From assembly GCF_004354985.1 (NCBI RefSeq), contig NZ_SMSK01000002.1, positions 1 through 64,000 on the forward strand: 64,000 nt of DNA, given 5' to 3'. Each line of letters starts with the position of its first letter. The first letter of the stretch is position 1. Positions 56,155 through 64,000 of this stretch are shown in pieces. The notes beneath the pieces were generated by a model that saw nothing but the letters and a program-made list of their open reading frames with translations, was not told where the DNA came from and did not search any database. This stretch comes from Segetibacter sp. 3557_3. GTDB taxonomy: Bacteria > Bacteroidota > Bacteroidia > Chitinophagales > Chitinophagaceae. Both the position numbers and the translations under genes were made by a program.

Positions 56155-56181
56155 AAAGGTGCGTTCTTCGCACCTTTTTTT
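56155..56181 (+). terminator. Intrinsic terminator after the DUF5123 gene
   Basis: Perfect 9-base stem AAAGGTGCG (56155-56163) with CGCACCTTT (56169-56177), a 5-base loop and a T-run to 56181. It would end the second susC-susD-DUF5123 transcript. Confidence 0.88.
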
Positions 56182-56394
56182 GTTAAAGGGTAATGGGCAG
56201 GCATTGTTCATCAAGTTGTTCGGAATACTAAGCCATGTCTCTTCTTAAGCATTTAATTGCAATGGCGTATTTGCCATGTGCAACTACGGGTACAATACGT
56301 TGTAGAAAAGTAAGGGTCGACCGCTGTAAGGTTTTTACGGGTAATTACTTTATCGTTCGTGTTGCTTACCTTTCAGAACGATTAATGTATTGCC

Positions 56395-57537
56395 ATGAAG
56401 TATCTTCAATTATTATCCTGCGTATTGGGTGGCTTTTCTTTTTTAAGTGCGACCGGGCAGGAGAGCGTTCCCAAAGCGCAAACCCCCGTCACCTATTCCA
56501 ACCCTTTGCCCGTTAAATTTGGTGATCCATATGTATTGTTTACCAATGGCCGTTATTATATGTATGGCACCGGTGCAGGCGCCAAAAACGGGTTTTCCTG
56601 TTATGCTTCATCCGACCTCGTAAACTGGAAACCGGTCGGCCAGGTTTACTTTGGCAATACCGGGAACTCGTGGGGGGTACATTCCTTCTGGGCTCCCGAA
56701 GTGTACGAGGTAAATAACAAATACTACTTATTCTACAGCGCCCAATGGAAACAGAACCCAACCAACGAATTGGAGAATTTCAAGATCGGCGTTGCCGTTT
56801 CTGATAAGCCCGAAGGGCCCTTTACTGATGTAAAAGATAAACCCCTTTTCGATCCCGGCTACCCGATCATTGATGCAAACGTATATTTTGATGACAACGG
56901 CAAAACCTACCTGTATTATTCACGTTGCTGTTACAAACACCCGGTAAAAAGCGAAGTTGCTGACTTCGCAAAAAAGAAGGGTTGGTTCAAAGAGATTGAA
57001 GAAAGTTGGGTTTACGGTATCGAGCTGAAACCGGATTTTTCGGGCGTAATTGGAAAACCCGTGCTGTTGTTAAGACCACCGGTTAGTATGGCCGATAAAC
57101 AGGCAGAGTGGGAAAGCAGGTCGGTTACCACCAAAGAGGTAAACCGCAGGTGGACGGAAGGATCGGTAACCTTTAAAAAAGATGGTCTGTATTACATGAT
57201 GTACTCGGCAAATCACTTCGGTGGTAAGAACTACGCCGTTGGTTATGCCACGGCTAAGTCGCCGCTAGGTCCATATACCAAAGCCCCGGATAATCCCGTA
57301 CTTCAACAGAACGTTAGTACGGGTGGGTCTGTCACCGGCACAGGCCATAACAGTATCACCTATGCCGCAGACGGGGAGATGTTCTGTGTATACCATGGCC
57401 GCACTGCCGAAACTGGCGATGAGCGGGTAGTATTTATAGATCGTATGAAGGTTCAGGACGGGAAGATAACCGTATTCGGTCCAACAACTACCCCTCAGAA
57501 GCTACCAGCTTCAGTCCGGGCTAACAAAGCTGAGTAA
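56395..57537 (+). CDS. GH43 family glycoside hydrolase, secreted
   Basis: A 380-residue five-bladed propeller enzyme. The signal peptide ends in LSATGQ near residue 22. The three GH43 acids are visible: catalytic base Asp in KFGDPYVLF near 44, pKa-tuning Asp in PIIDANVYFDDNGKTYLYY near 159, and acid Glu in RRWTEGSVTFKKDGLYY near 254. Family members release arabinose, galactose or xylose. In a pectin locus, action on arabinan or galactan side chains is likely, but linkage cannot be deduced. It stands alone between a terminator and a repeat-bearing gap. Confidence 0.91.
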   Translation: MKYLQLLSCVLGGFSFLSATGQESVPKAQTPVTYSNPLPVKFGDPYVLFTNGRYYMYGTGAGAKNGFSCYASSDLVNWKPVGQVYFGNTGNSWGVHSFWAPEVYEVNNKYYLFYSAQWKQNPTNELENFKIGVAVSDKPEGPFTDVKDKPLFDPGYPIIDANVYFDDNGKTYLYYSRCCYKHPVKSEVADFAKKKGWFKEIEESWVYGIELKPDFSGVIGKPVLLLRPPVSMADKQAEWESRSVTTKEVNRRWTEGSVTFKKDGLYYMMYSANHFGGKNYAVGYATAKSPLGPYTKAPDNPVLQQNVSTGGSVTGTGHNSITYAADGEMFCVYHGRTAETGDERVVFIDRMKVQDGKITVFGPTTTPQKLPASVRANKAE

Positions 57538-58008
57538 TTTGCAAACCCGATTGTCCCTACTCCAAAATATGTTTTATTATCCCATGGCACTTAGTTAAAA
57601 TCCGATCAGCGACGATCTATGTCGTTTACTTAAGATAATTGCTTTGGGGACCATCTGAGGAAATTCTATTTGCCGTCGTTGCCCGCCCGGATGAACTCCG
57701 TTCGGACGCCCGCCCGGATGAACCGGTTCGGACGGGGGTGTCGCTCACGTGTACGGCATTGCTTTCTTCTCCGAATTTGCCACCAGGCTGAAGTAGAAAG
57801 AGGCGTTCCCATGTGCGCCATCCAACTCGTTAAGGGAAGACCATCTAAACAGGAGAGCAGCAATAAAGGTGGGGACTGGCTGCTGTATGTTTAACACGTT
57901 AACATTTTGTGTTGGGAACGATTGCACAAAAAAAATCTACTGTGCGGTCCGTTAGGCCTAATTTTAATTCCTACTGTTTTACTTCTTGAATAATACCGTT
58001 ACGATTGT
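57538..58008. other. 471-base intergenic region with a GC-rich direct repeat
   Basis: It contains, at 57676-57741, CGTTGCCCGCCCGG followed by two copies of a 27-base unit (CGCCCGGATGAAC...TTCGGACG at about 57684 and 57711). This block is related in reverse to the 80-base tandem repeats at 48793-49030. No gene is supported; frames here translate the repeat. The region must also carry the pectate lyase promoter. Confidence 0.6.
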
Positions 58009-59436
58009 ATGACTATGCGAAATCCCTCTGCCGGTTACCGGCTTACTTTTGTGCTTTCCGTTCTTTTTACCAGCTTTCAATTGCTTGCTCAGCCTATCGC
58101 TTTTCCCGGTGCTGAGGGTTATGGTAAATACACTACGGGTGGTCGTGGCGGTAAGGTTGTAGTGGTAACCAATCTTGATGATGATGGCCCGGGATCGTTC
58201 CGGCAAGCATTAAAAACAAAAGGCCCTAAAATCGTGGTATTTGGCGTCTCCGGCACCATTCACCTCCAGTCTAAACTCAGCTTCCCCGGCGACCTGACCA
58301 TAGCCGGCCACTCTGCCCCGGGTGATGGTATTTGCCTGGCAGATTATCCGGTTACACTTGGTGGCAACAACATTATCATTCGATATATGCGCTTTCGTAT
58401 GGGCGACAAAAACCAGAAAGGCGGAATGGTAGATGGTAATGGCGGCGACGATGCTTTTGGCGGAACAAGACGAAGCAATATCATCATCGATCATTGTTCG
58501 GTAAGCTGGAGCACCGATGAATTGTTTAGTGTTTATGCAGGCGATAGCACAACCCTGCAATGGAACCTGCTTGCTGAACCGTTAAACTATTCATACCATT
58601 TTGAAACGGGTGATAAAGACTATGAACACCATGGATTTGGTGGCATATGGGGTGGTCGTCATACATCAGGACACCATAACCTGTTTGCCCATTGCGTTAA
58701 CAGGACCCCAAGGTTCGATGGTATTCGTAACGCCCCAAGTGAGTTCGTCGACTACCGGAACAACGTAATTTATAACTGGGGAAACAATAATGTTTATGCG
58801 GGCGAAGGCGGCAACTACAACCTGGTTAACAACTACTACAAATCTGGTCCATCTACTTCAAAGGACGCCAAATACAAAGTGGTGAACCCATACAAGGTGG
58901 CCGACAAAATACCTTTTGGCAAATTTCATGTAAATGGCAACTATGTTGACGGCTCGGCTGAAGTTACTGCCGATAACTGGAAAGGGGTCACCATGAACCA
59001 GGGCACCGACGCGGACGCACAAACCGCTAAACTTACAAGTCCGCTTCCTGCAGCTGAGGTAACAACCCAATCGGCAACTGATGCATATGAGCTGGTATTG
59101 CAAGGGGCGGGGGCAAGCTTTCGCAGGGATACCATGGATGCGCGTATTGTAAATGATGTACGTAACCGTACCGGCAGGTTTGTGGATGTTCAAGGTGGAT
59201 TTCCGCATGGCACAGCATACGAGCTTACCCTAAATGCATGGCCCGCATTAAAGTCAGAAAAAGCACCTGTTGACACAGACCAGGATGGAATGCCCGACGA
59301 ATGGGAAAGTCGTAACAAGCTTAATCTAAAAGACGCAAAAGATGCAATGGCTTATACTATGGATAAGGCATACAGCAACGTGGAAGTTTACCTGAATGGT
59401 TTGCTTGGAGGCCAAAATACAAAAGCTAAAAGATAG
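58009..59436 (+). CDS. Pectate lyase, PL1-type, secreted
   Basis: A 475-residue right-handed beta-helix lyase. ATG at 58009 (or 58015) opens a signal peptide ending in LLAQ. The family's N-terminal start is AFPGAEGYGKYTTGGRGGKV, then IIVFGVSG-like KIVVFGVSGTIHL. The Asp-rich calcium site is near IIIDHCSVSWSTDE, and the catalytic Arg is in NRTPRFDGIRNA near residue 235. The C-terminus has DTDQDGMPDEWE, a calcium-binding repeat often found at the end of these lyases. It cuts de-esterified homogalacturonan by beta-elimination, making the unsaturated ends handled by KdgF and KduI. Confidence 0.9.
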   Translation: MTMRNPSAGYRLTFVLSVLFTSFQLLAQPIAFPGAEGYGKYTTGGRGGKVVVVTNLDDDGPGSFRQALKTKGPKIVVFGVSGTIHLQSKLSFPGDLTIAGHSAPGDGICLADYPVTLGGNNIIIRYMRFRMGDKNQKGGMVDGNGGDDAFGGTRRSNIIIDHCSVSWSTDELFSVYAGDSTTLQWNLLAEPLNYSYHFETGDKDYEHHGFGGIWGGRHTSGHHNLFAHCVNRTPRFDGIRNAPSEFVDYRNNVIYNWGNNNVYAGEGGNYNLVNNYYKSGPSTSKDAKYKVVNPYKVADKIPFGKFHVNGNYVDGSAEVTADNWKGVTMNQGTDADAQTAKLTSPLPAAEVTTQSATDAYELVLQGAGASFRRDTMDARIVNDVRNRTGRFVDVQGGFPHGTAYELTLNAWPALKSEKAPVDTDQDGMPDEWESRNKLNLKDAKDAMAYTMDKAYSNVEVYLNGLLGGQNTKAKR

Positions 59437-59753
59437 CTACAGCGGTGTGCCATTATAAACCACTAATCAGGTGGTGAAAGACCTGGCGTTTACGTGACAT
59501 CGAATCCTGTTCCAATAAGTGAGGCATAGCCCAATTGGTTGATTAATCATTCGATGTCGTTTAGCTCAGCAATCTTTATGGTCCAAGCCCGGTCTTTCAG
59601 TTGTAAATCGCCGCCGCCGTGCCCCCAATTTTTGGTCGGGCGGGGGCTTGTACTGTTTACCATTACTGGGCGAATTAAGCCAGCAAAGGGCTTAACTAAA
59701 CGACGTTGCCTTATCATTCATCATTTCATTTTATAATTCCTGCACAACCCTAA
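59437..59753. other. 317-base intergenic region
   Basis: It holds an imperfect GC-rich palindrome (GCCCCC near 59621, GGGGGC near 59642) without a T-run. No gene or clear promoter was recognised. Confidence 0.4.
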
Positions 59754-60683
59754 ATGAAAAGTTTATCCCTGCTCTGTTCGCTTGTTCTGCTCTGGTGTGC
59801 AACAGCAAACGGCCAGGAATTTATTCCCTTGTGGCCGAAAGGTAAAATGCCGAATTCAAAAGGTTTAAATTTATCGGACAGCATAGCAAACGAACGGGTC
59901 TACAGGGTAGGCACACCCGGGATGTATGCCTTCTTTCCGTCAGCTCAGGAAAACAAGGGAGCTGCCGTATTAATCTGTCCAGGTGGGGGATACGAACGAC
60001 TGGCCTACGTGATCAGTGGAATACAACTTGCAAAGTGGTTCAACACCATCGGCATTAGTGCATTTGTTTTGAACTACCGCCTACCGAATTCACCCGACCT
60101 GGTACAACGTGAGATCGGTCCGGTTCAGGATGCACAACGTGCACTTCGTATCATTCGTGCAAATGCAACAAAATGGGGGATTAACACAAACAAGATTGGT
60201 GTACAGGGGTCTTCTGCAGGTGGGCATCTCGCCATTACTCTCGCAAATGAAACAGTTGACCTTTCCAAGATTGGCGACTCTTTAAATAAGGTTGGTTTTC
60301 GCCCCGACTTTACTATCCTGGTATCTCCGGTTGTGGATATGAGTACCTATGCGCATATGGGTAGCCGTAAAAATCTCCTCGGAGAAAACCCAACTCAACA
60401 ACAACTCCGGAAATACGCTGCGCAATTGCAGGTAGGCCAGCAAACTGCTCCCGCGTTTATCGTTCATGCTTACAACGACAAGTCGGTAAATGTAAAGAAC
60501 AGCCTGCTGCTTTACAATGCACTGCTCGATAAAAGTATTCCATCCAGCTTACACATCTTTCCTCAGGGCGGTCATGCCATTGCCTTAAGAAATAACCCGG
60601 GCTCAACCGAACAGTGGACCACATTGTGCGAAGCATGGATGATAGAGATGGGCTATATACCAAATATAATCGTAGCTAAATGA
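59754..60683 (+). CDS. Alpha/beta-hydrolase esterase, candidate pectin/xylan acetylesterase
   Basis: A 309-residue secreted esterase. The signal peptide ends in TANGQ near residue 21. The oxyanion region is LICPGGGYERLAYV, the nucleophile Ser in GVQGSSAGGHLAI near residue 154, the acid Asp in VHAYNDKSV and the His in PQGGHAIAL. This BD-FAE/acetylesterase type removes acetyl or aryl esters from plant polysaccharides. Its place between a pectate lyase and a methylesterase suggests pectin acetyl groups. The stop overlaps the next start (ATGA), so the two esterases are translationally coupled. Confidence 0.85.
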   Translation: MKSLSLLCSLVLLWCATANGQEFIPLWPKGKMPNSKGLNLSDSIANERVYRVGTPGMYAFFPSAQENKGAAVLICPGGGYERLAYVISGIQLAKWFNTIGISAFVLNYRLPNSPDLVQREIGPVQDAQRALRIIRANATKWGINTNKIGVQGSSAGGHLAITLANETVDLSKIGDSLNKVGFRPDFTILVSPVVDMSTYAHMGSRKNLLGENPTQQQLRKYAAQLQVGQQTAPAFIVHAYNDKSVNVKNSLLLYNALLDKSIPSSLHIFPQGGHAIALRNNPGSTEQWTTLCEAWMIEMGYIPNIIVAK

Positions 60684-61630
60684 GGAGTTTTCTCGTTTGT
60701 CTCACCTTGTTCATTACTGCCCTTGCGGGTGCGCAAAGCTCAATACCGCGCGACACCTCATTTACCGTTTACAGTGCTTTTCAGAAGGAAGTAAAAAAGT
60801 ACCCCTTCATTCGCATTGCTGAGCCTGTATTGCCCAAAGGGGTATCCTATAAAACCAACGTTGTATTTAGTTCGCCGGGCCGCGATCTACTGCTCGATGT
60901 ATTTTACCCACAGAAGAAAAGCAGGAAGGGCTACCCTGGTATAGTGCTTATATTTGGGGGTGGTTGGAAGTCGGGTGACAAGTCGCAATCTGTGCCGATG
61001 GCTCAACAGCTTGCTGCCAGGGGTTATGTTGCTGCTGCAGTTGAATACCGCTTGTCATTAGAGGCACAATACCCTGCAGCCGTGCACGACATTAAAGCAG
61101 CCATCCGGTGGATGCGCGCAAATGCAACCATGTTTAACCTCGACACAACAAAGATTGCAACGCATGGGGTTTCAGCAGGTGGACAACTCGCCGCACTTGT
61201 AGGCACCACTAACCAGGATCGGGTGCTTGAAGGTAATGGCGGAAACCCGCAACATTCCAGCGATGTACAGGCCATCATCGACATTGATGGTGTGCTTGCT
61301 TTTAAACACCCCGAATCTGCTGAAGGAAAAGTTGCTGCCGAGTGGCTGGGTGGCACATGGGAAGAAAAACCCGGCATATGGACCGAAGCTTCAGCCCTGA
61401 CCCATGCCGGTAGAAATACCCCACCTGTATTGTTCATCAACAGCTCGCTTCCGCGCTTTCATGCCGGTCGAGACGATATGATCAGCAAGCTTAAAGTGTA
61501 TGACATTTACACCGAAGTGCATACGATACCGGATACCCCACATCCATTCTGGTTGTTTCACCCTTGGTTTGAACCAACGGTAAAATGGACGGTGAAGTTT
61601 TTGGATAAGGTGTTTAAAAATGAAAAATGA
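60680..61630 (+). CDS. Alpha/beta-hydrolase esterase (second of a coupled pair)
   Basis: A 316-residue secreted hydrolase with a signal peptide ending in LAGAQ. HGG-type oxyanion motif LIFGGGWKSGDKS, nucleophile Ser in THGVSAGGQLAALVG near residue 166, and a C-terminal His in TPHPFWLFHPW. It is of the BD-FAE/esterase-lipase type. Compared with the upstream esterase it has a longer N-terminal region and a different lid, so the two probably remove different ester groups. The start overlaps the previous stop by four bases. Confidence 0.85.
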   Translation: MRSFLVCLTLFITALAGAQSSIPRDTSFTVYSAFQKEVKKYPFIRIAEPVLPKGVSYKTNVVFSSPGRDLLLDVFYPQKKSRKGYPGIVLIFGGGWKSGDKSQSVPMAQQLAARGYVAAAVEYRLSLEAQYPAAVHDIKAAIRWMRANATMFNLDTTKIATHGVSAGGQLAALVGTTNQDRVLEGNGGNPQHSSDVQAIIDIDGVLAFKHPESAEGKVAAEWLGGTWEEKPGIWTEASALTHAGRNTPPVLFINSSLPRFHAGRDDMISKLKVYDIYTEVHTIPDTPHPFWLFHPWFEPTVKWTVKFLDKVFKNEK

Positions 61631-61752
61631 AAATTGTAAAATAAAAAGGACGATGGTGAAAAGATATATGGCCTTGGACGTCCGAATGATTCTTTGTTAC
61701 AACAACTAATGGATTGCCGCCAACCCAATATAAACTCACTTAAGCTTATACT

Positions 61753-62754
61753 ATGATCCGACTGCTGAAATGCATTTATTTATTGCTGACTTTTGTATCG
61801 CCGGTGCTTTCCATTGGGCAGACCACCCCGGTGCCAACCTACCCCGTTTCGCTTACCGTTGCATTGGATGGCAGTGGCAATTACAAAACCATACAAGAAG
61901 CAGTCAATGCTGTTCGCGATCTCTCGCAGGTAGAAGTAAAGATCTTTATCAAAAAAGGCGTTTACCACGAAAAACTGGTTATCCCTTCCTGGAAATCAAA
62001 CATCACCCTTGTTGGTGAAAGCAATGAAAATACCATCATCACCAATAGTGATTACTCGGGCAAAGATTATCCCGGTAAAGACCTGACAGGTAAGGTAAAG
62101 TTCAGCACATTTACTTCCTATACCGTACTCGTGCAGGGTGAAGCGTTTACAGCCGAAAACCTTACCATCGAAAATAAGGCTGGCAGGGTAGGGCAGGCTG
62201 TGGCGTTGCATGTGGAAGCAGATCGTTGTATTATAAAACAATGCCGGTTATTGGGCAACCAGGATACCTTGTACACAGCCAATACCGGGAGCAGGCAATA
62301 CTATAAAGAATGCTTTATCGAAGGAACAACCGACTTTATTTTCGGCGAGGCAACAGCCGTTTTCCAGGACTGTACGATCAGGAGTCTTACCAATTCTTAT
62401 ATCACCGCCGCATCTACATCGGCCCGCAAAAAGTATGGCTATGTTTTTTTCGATTGTAAGCTAATTGCCGACACCGCGGCAAAAAAAGTATTTCTTGGCA
62501 GGCCGTGGCGACCGAATGCAAAAACGGTTTTTATCAATACCGATATGGGTGAACACATCGTTCCTGCAGGTTGGAACAACTGGAGTATTCCCCTTAATGA
62601 AAAGACCGCCTACTACGCTGAATTTAATAGTCGTGGCGCCGGCGCCAACATAAAGGATCGCGTAAAATGGTCAAGGCAACTGAGCCGCAAAGAAGTTAAA
62701 GAATATACACTTGAAAACATTTTCCAGGGCACAGGTTGGATTCGTTCGATGTAA
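61753..62754 (+). CDS. Pectinesterase (pectin methylesterase), CE8
   Basis: A 333-residue secreted beta-helix esterase with a signal peptide ending near SIGQ. CE8 residues are visible: Gln in RVGQAVALHV near 147, Gln in GNQDTLY near 170, the nucleophile Asp in GTTDFIFGEA near 193 and the Arg in LGRPWRPNAKT near 250. It removes methyl groups from homogalacturonan, exposing it to the pectate lyase. The neighbouring genes fit this: lyase and acyl esterases upstream, a GH43 downstream. Confidence 0.95.
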   Translation: MIRLLKCIYLLLTFVSPVLSIGQTTPVPTYPVSLTVALDGSGNYKTIQEAVNAVRDLSQVEVKIFIKKGVYHEKLVIPSWKSNITLVGESNENTIITNSDYSGKDYPGKDLTGKVKFSTFTSYTVLVQGEAFTAENLTIENKAGRVGQAVALHVEADRCIIKQCRLLGNQDTLYTANTGSRQYYKECFIEGTTDFIFGEATAVFQDCTIRSLTNSYITAASTSARKKYGYVFFDCKLIADTAAKKVFLGRPWRPNAKTVFINTDMGEHIVPAGWNNWSIPLNEKTAYYAEFNSRGAGANIKDRVKWSRQLSRKEVKEYTLENIFQGTGWIRSM

Positions 62755-62865
62755 TATAGCCGCATATCGGGTTGCCGTAGAAGTGAGTGAGCCACTAACA
62801 AGTTGGGGCGGCACAACCATCTTCATTAAAAGCCAACTGTTCGTCCCGAAAAAAAATTATAAACA

Positions 62866-64000
62866 ATGAAATTATTTCTTGCCCCCTTGCTTATTGGGCT
62901 TGCTTTCACCGGATCTGCGCAAACTCCGTTGGCTGCCACGGCCGTACCATACGTTTCTAAAGTATGGGTTGCCGACCAGGGTAACGGTACCTTTAAAAAT
63001 CCGGTGCTCAACGCCGATTATTCTGATCCTGATGCCATAAGGGTAGGGGATGATTATTACCTGATTTCGTCAAGTTTCGAAGACGTTCCGGGGCTGCCTG
63101 TATTGCATTCAAAAGACCTGGTAAACTGGACAATTATCGGGCATGCATTAAAACGGTTGACACCCTTTCAGCACTTTGCATTACCTCGACATGGTGAGGG
63201 GGTATGGGCGCCCGCAATCCGCTATCATAAGGGTGAGTTCTACATATATTACCCTGATCCTGATTTTGGTATTTACCTCGTTAAAGCAAGAAATGCTGCA
63301 GGCCCGTGGAGCGAACCCGTACTTGTAGAAGGTGGCAAAGGCTTAATAGATCCATGCCCGCTTTGGGATGATGATGGTAAAAACTATCTCGTCCACGGAT
63401 GGGCGGGTAGTCGTGCCGGCATTAAAAGCATTATCACCGTAAAGCAGCTAAATGCAGATGGTACAAGGGTAACTGACGAAGGTGTAATCGTATATGATGG
63501 TCATGAAGTGGATGCAACGATTGAAGGCCCAAAATTTTATAAGCGCAAAGGTTATTACTACATATTTGCTCCTGCAGGTGGTGTATCAACAGGTTGGCAG
63601 GTCGTGCTCAGGTCCAGAAATATTTACGGTCCTTATGAACGCAGGGTTGTAATGGAGCAGGGATCAACAACCGTAAACGGACCACACCAGGGTGCATGGG
63701 TGCAAACCCAAACCGGAGAAGATTGGTTCCTGCATTTCCAGGACAAAGAAGCATATGGACGTGTTGTGCACCTTAACCCGATGAAGTGGGTAAACGACTG
63801 GCCGGTAATCGGAGTGGACAAAGATGGCGATGGTAAAGGTGAACCGGTACTGACGTATAAAAAACCGAATGTTGGCAAAACCTATCCGATACAAACCCCT
63901 GCTGAAACCGACGAATTCAATGGTCTCACCCCTGGAAAGCAATGGCAATGGCAAGCCAATCCGAAAGGCACCTGGTCATTTTTAAATGTGAGCAATGGCT
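62866..64000 (+). CDS. GH43 (subfamily 12-like) arabinofuranosidase/xylosidase, cut by right edge
   Basis: From ATG at 62866 the frame stays open to the edge (378 codons). A signal peptide ends in TGSAQ near residue 19. GH43 acids: Asp in NADYSDPDAIRVGDDYYL near 54, Asp in GLIDPCPLWDDDGKNYLVH near 161, and Glu in EVDATIEGPKFYKRKGYYY near 219. The pattern YYLISSSFEDVPGLPVLHS is typical of long two-domain GH43 enzymes, and near residue 345 a C-terminal sandwich begins (DEFNGLTPGKQWQWQANP). It would release arabinose or xylose from side chains. The missing part lies beyond the window. Confidence 0.9.
   Translation, partial: MKLFLAPLLIGLAFTGSAQTPLAATAVPYVSKVWVADQGNGTFKNPVLNADYSDPDAIRVGDDYYLISSSFEDVPGLPVLHSKDLVNWTIIGHALKRLTPFQHFALPRHGEGVWAPAIRYHKGEFYIYYPDPDFGIYLVKARNAAGPWSEPVLVEGGKGLIDPCPLWDDDGKNYLVHGWAGSRAGIKSIITVKQLNADGTRVTDEGVIVYDGHEVDATIEGPKFYKRKGYYYIFAPAGGVSTGWQVVLRSRNIYGPYERRVVMEQGSTTVNGPHQGAWVQTQTGEDWFLHFQDKEAYGRVVHLNPMKWVNDWPVIGVDKDGDGKGEPVLTYKKPNVGKTYPIQTPAETDEFNGLTPGKQWQWQANPKGTWSFLNVSNG

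Noticed and set aside
1-64000. tRNA, rRNA or prophage genes
   Set aside because: None recognised on either strand by eye; a covariance-model scan (tRNAscan-SE, Infernal) would settle it.

Overview
The window looks like a chromosomal segment of a Bacteroidota bacterium, most likely a Chitinophagaceae-type member. The signs are two SusC/SusD pairs, a DUF5123 lipoprotein, a DUF1800/DUF1501 pair, a complete SUF operon, several TTG starts, a few TAnnTTTG-type promoter elements and little sign of Shine-Dalgarno control. The taxonomic call is inference from gene content; no rRNA or tRNA gene was seen.

Layout. 1-3129: the edge of an unknown membrane or lipoprotein gene and an M16 zinc peptidase. 3208-8699: a reverse-strand set of O-methyltransferase, PLP aminotransferase and FAD aromatic hydroxylase, followed after a 676-base gap by tryptophan 2,3-dioxygenase. 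This may be a kynurenine-derived secondary-metabolite pathway with the same enzyme classes as quinolobactin synthesis. 8884-19241: a GH13 lipoprotein, exbB/exbD, prmC, ribD, a YigZ-family gene, a broken REP-associated transposase (RAYT) next to about 0.8 kb of 70-base repeats, a 3-hydroxyacyl-CoA dehydrogenase, a small carboxypeptidase-regulatory-like protein and an Mrp ATPase. 19495-22887: the DUF1800/DUF1501 secreted pair. 22905-28825: the reverse-strand operon sufA-B-C-D-S-E plus a DUF59 gene. 28826-35168: a gene-poor stretch, a small exported protein, a class A beta-lactamase-like serine hydrolase and a large FAD/Fe-S oxidoreductase.

35628-64000 is mainly a sugar-acid and pectin utilisation locus. 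It begins with a forward block of SDR, fumarylacetoacetate-hydrolase-family enzyme, fuconolactonase-like amidohydrolase and second SDR. These suit a non-phosphorylative L-fucose or L-rhamnose route whose dehydratase is not in the window. KduI and a KdgF-like cupin follow (unsaturated galacturonate catabolism), then a Gfo/Idh/MocA oxidoreductase and a divergent LacI regulator. The outer-membrane and secreted part is susC-susD, susC-susD, a DUF5123 lipoprotein, GH43, pectate lyase, two esterases, pectin methylesterase and a GH43 cut by the right edge. Together these would bind and cut pectin outside the cell, remove methyl, acyl and arabinose groups, import fragments, and convert the unsaturated uronate inside.

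The window is rich in repeats: the RAYT-linked 70-base array, a dispersed element sharing the 15-mer CATCGTTGCGTCGCA (three copies, two of them between genes of one operon), a three-copy 80-base GC-rich tandem with a relative before the pectate lyase gene, and an AATCCGC-type low-complexity tract with a 107-base duplication.
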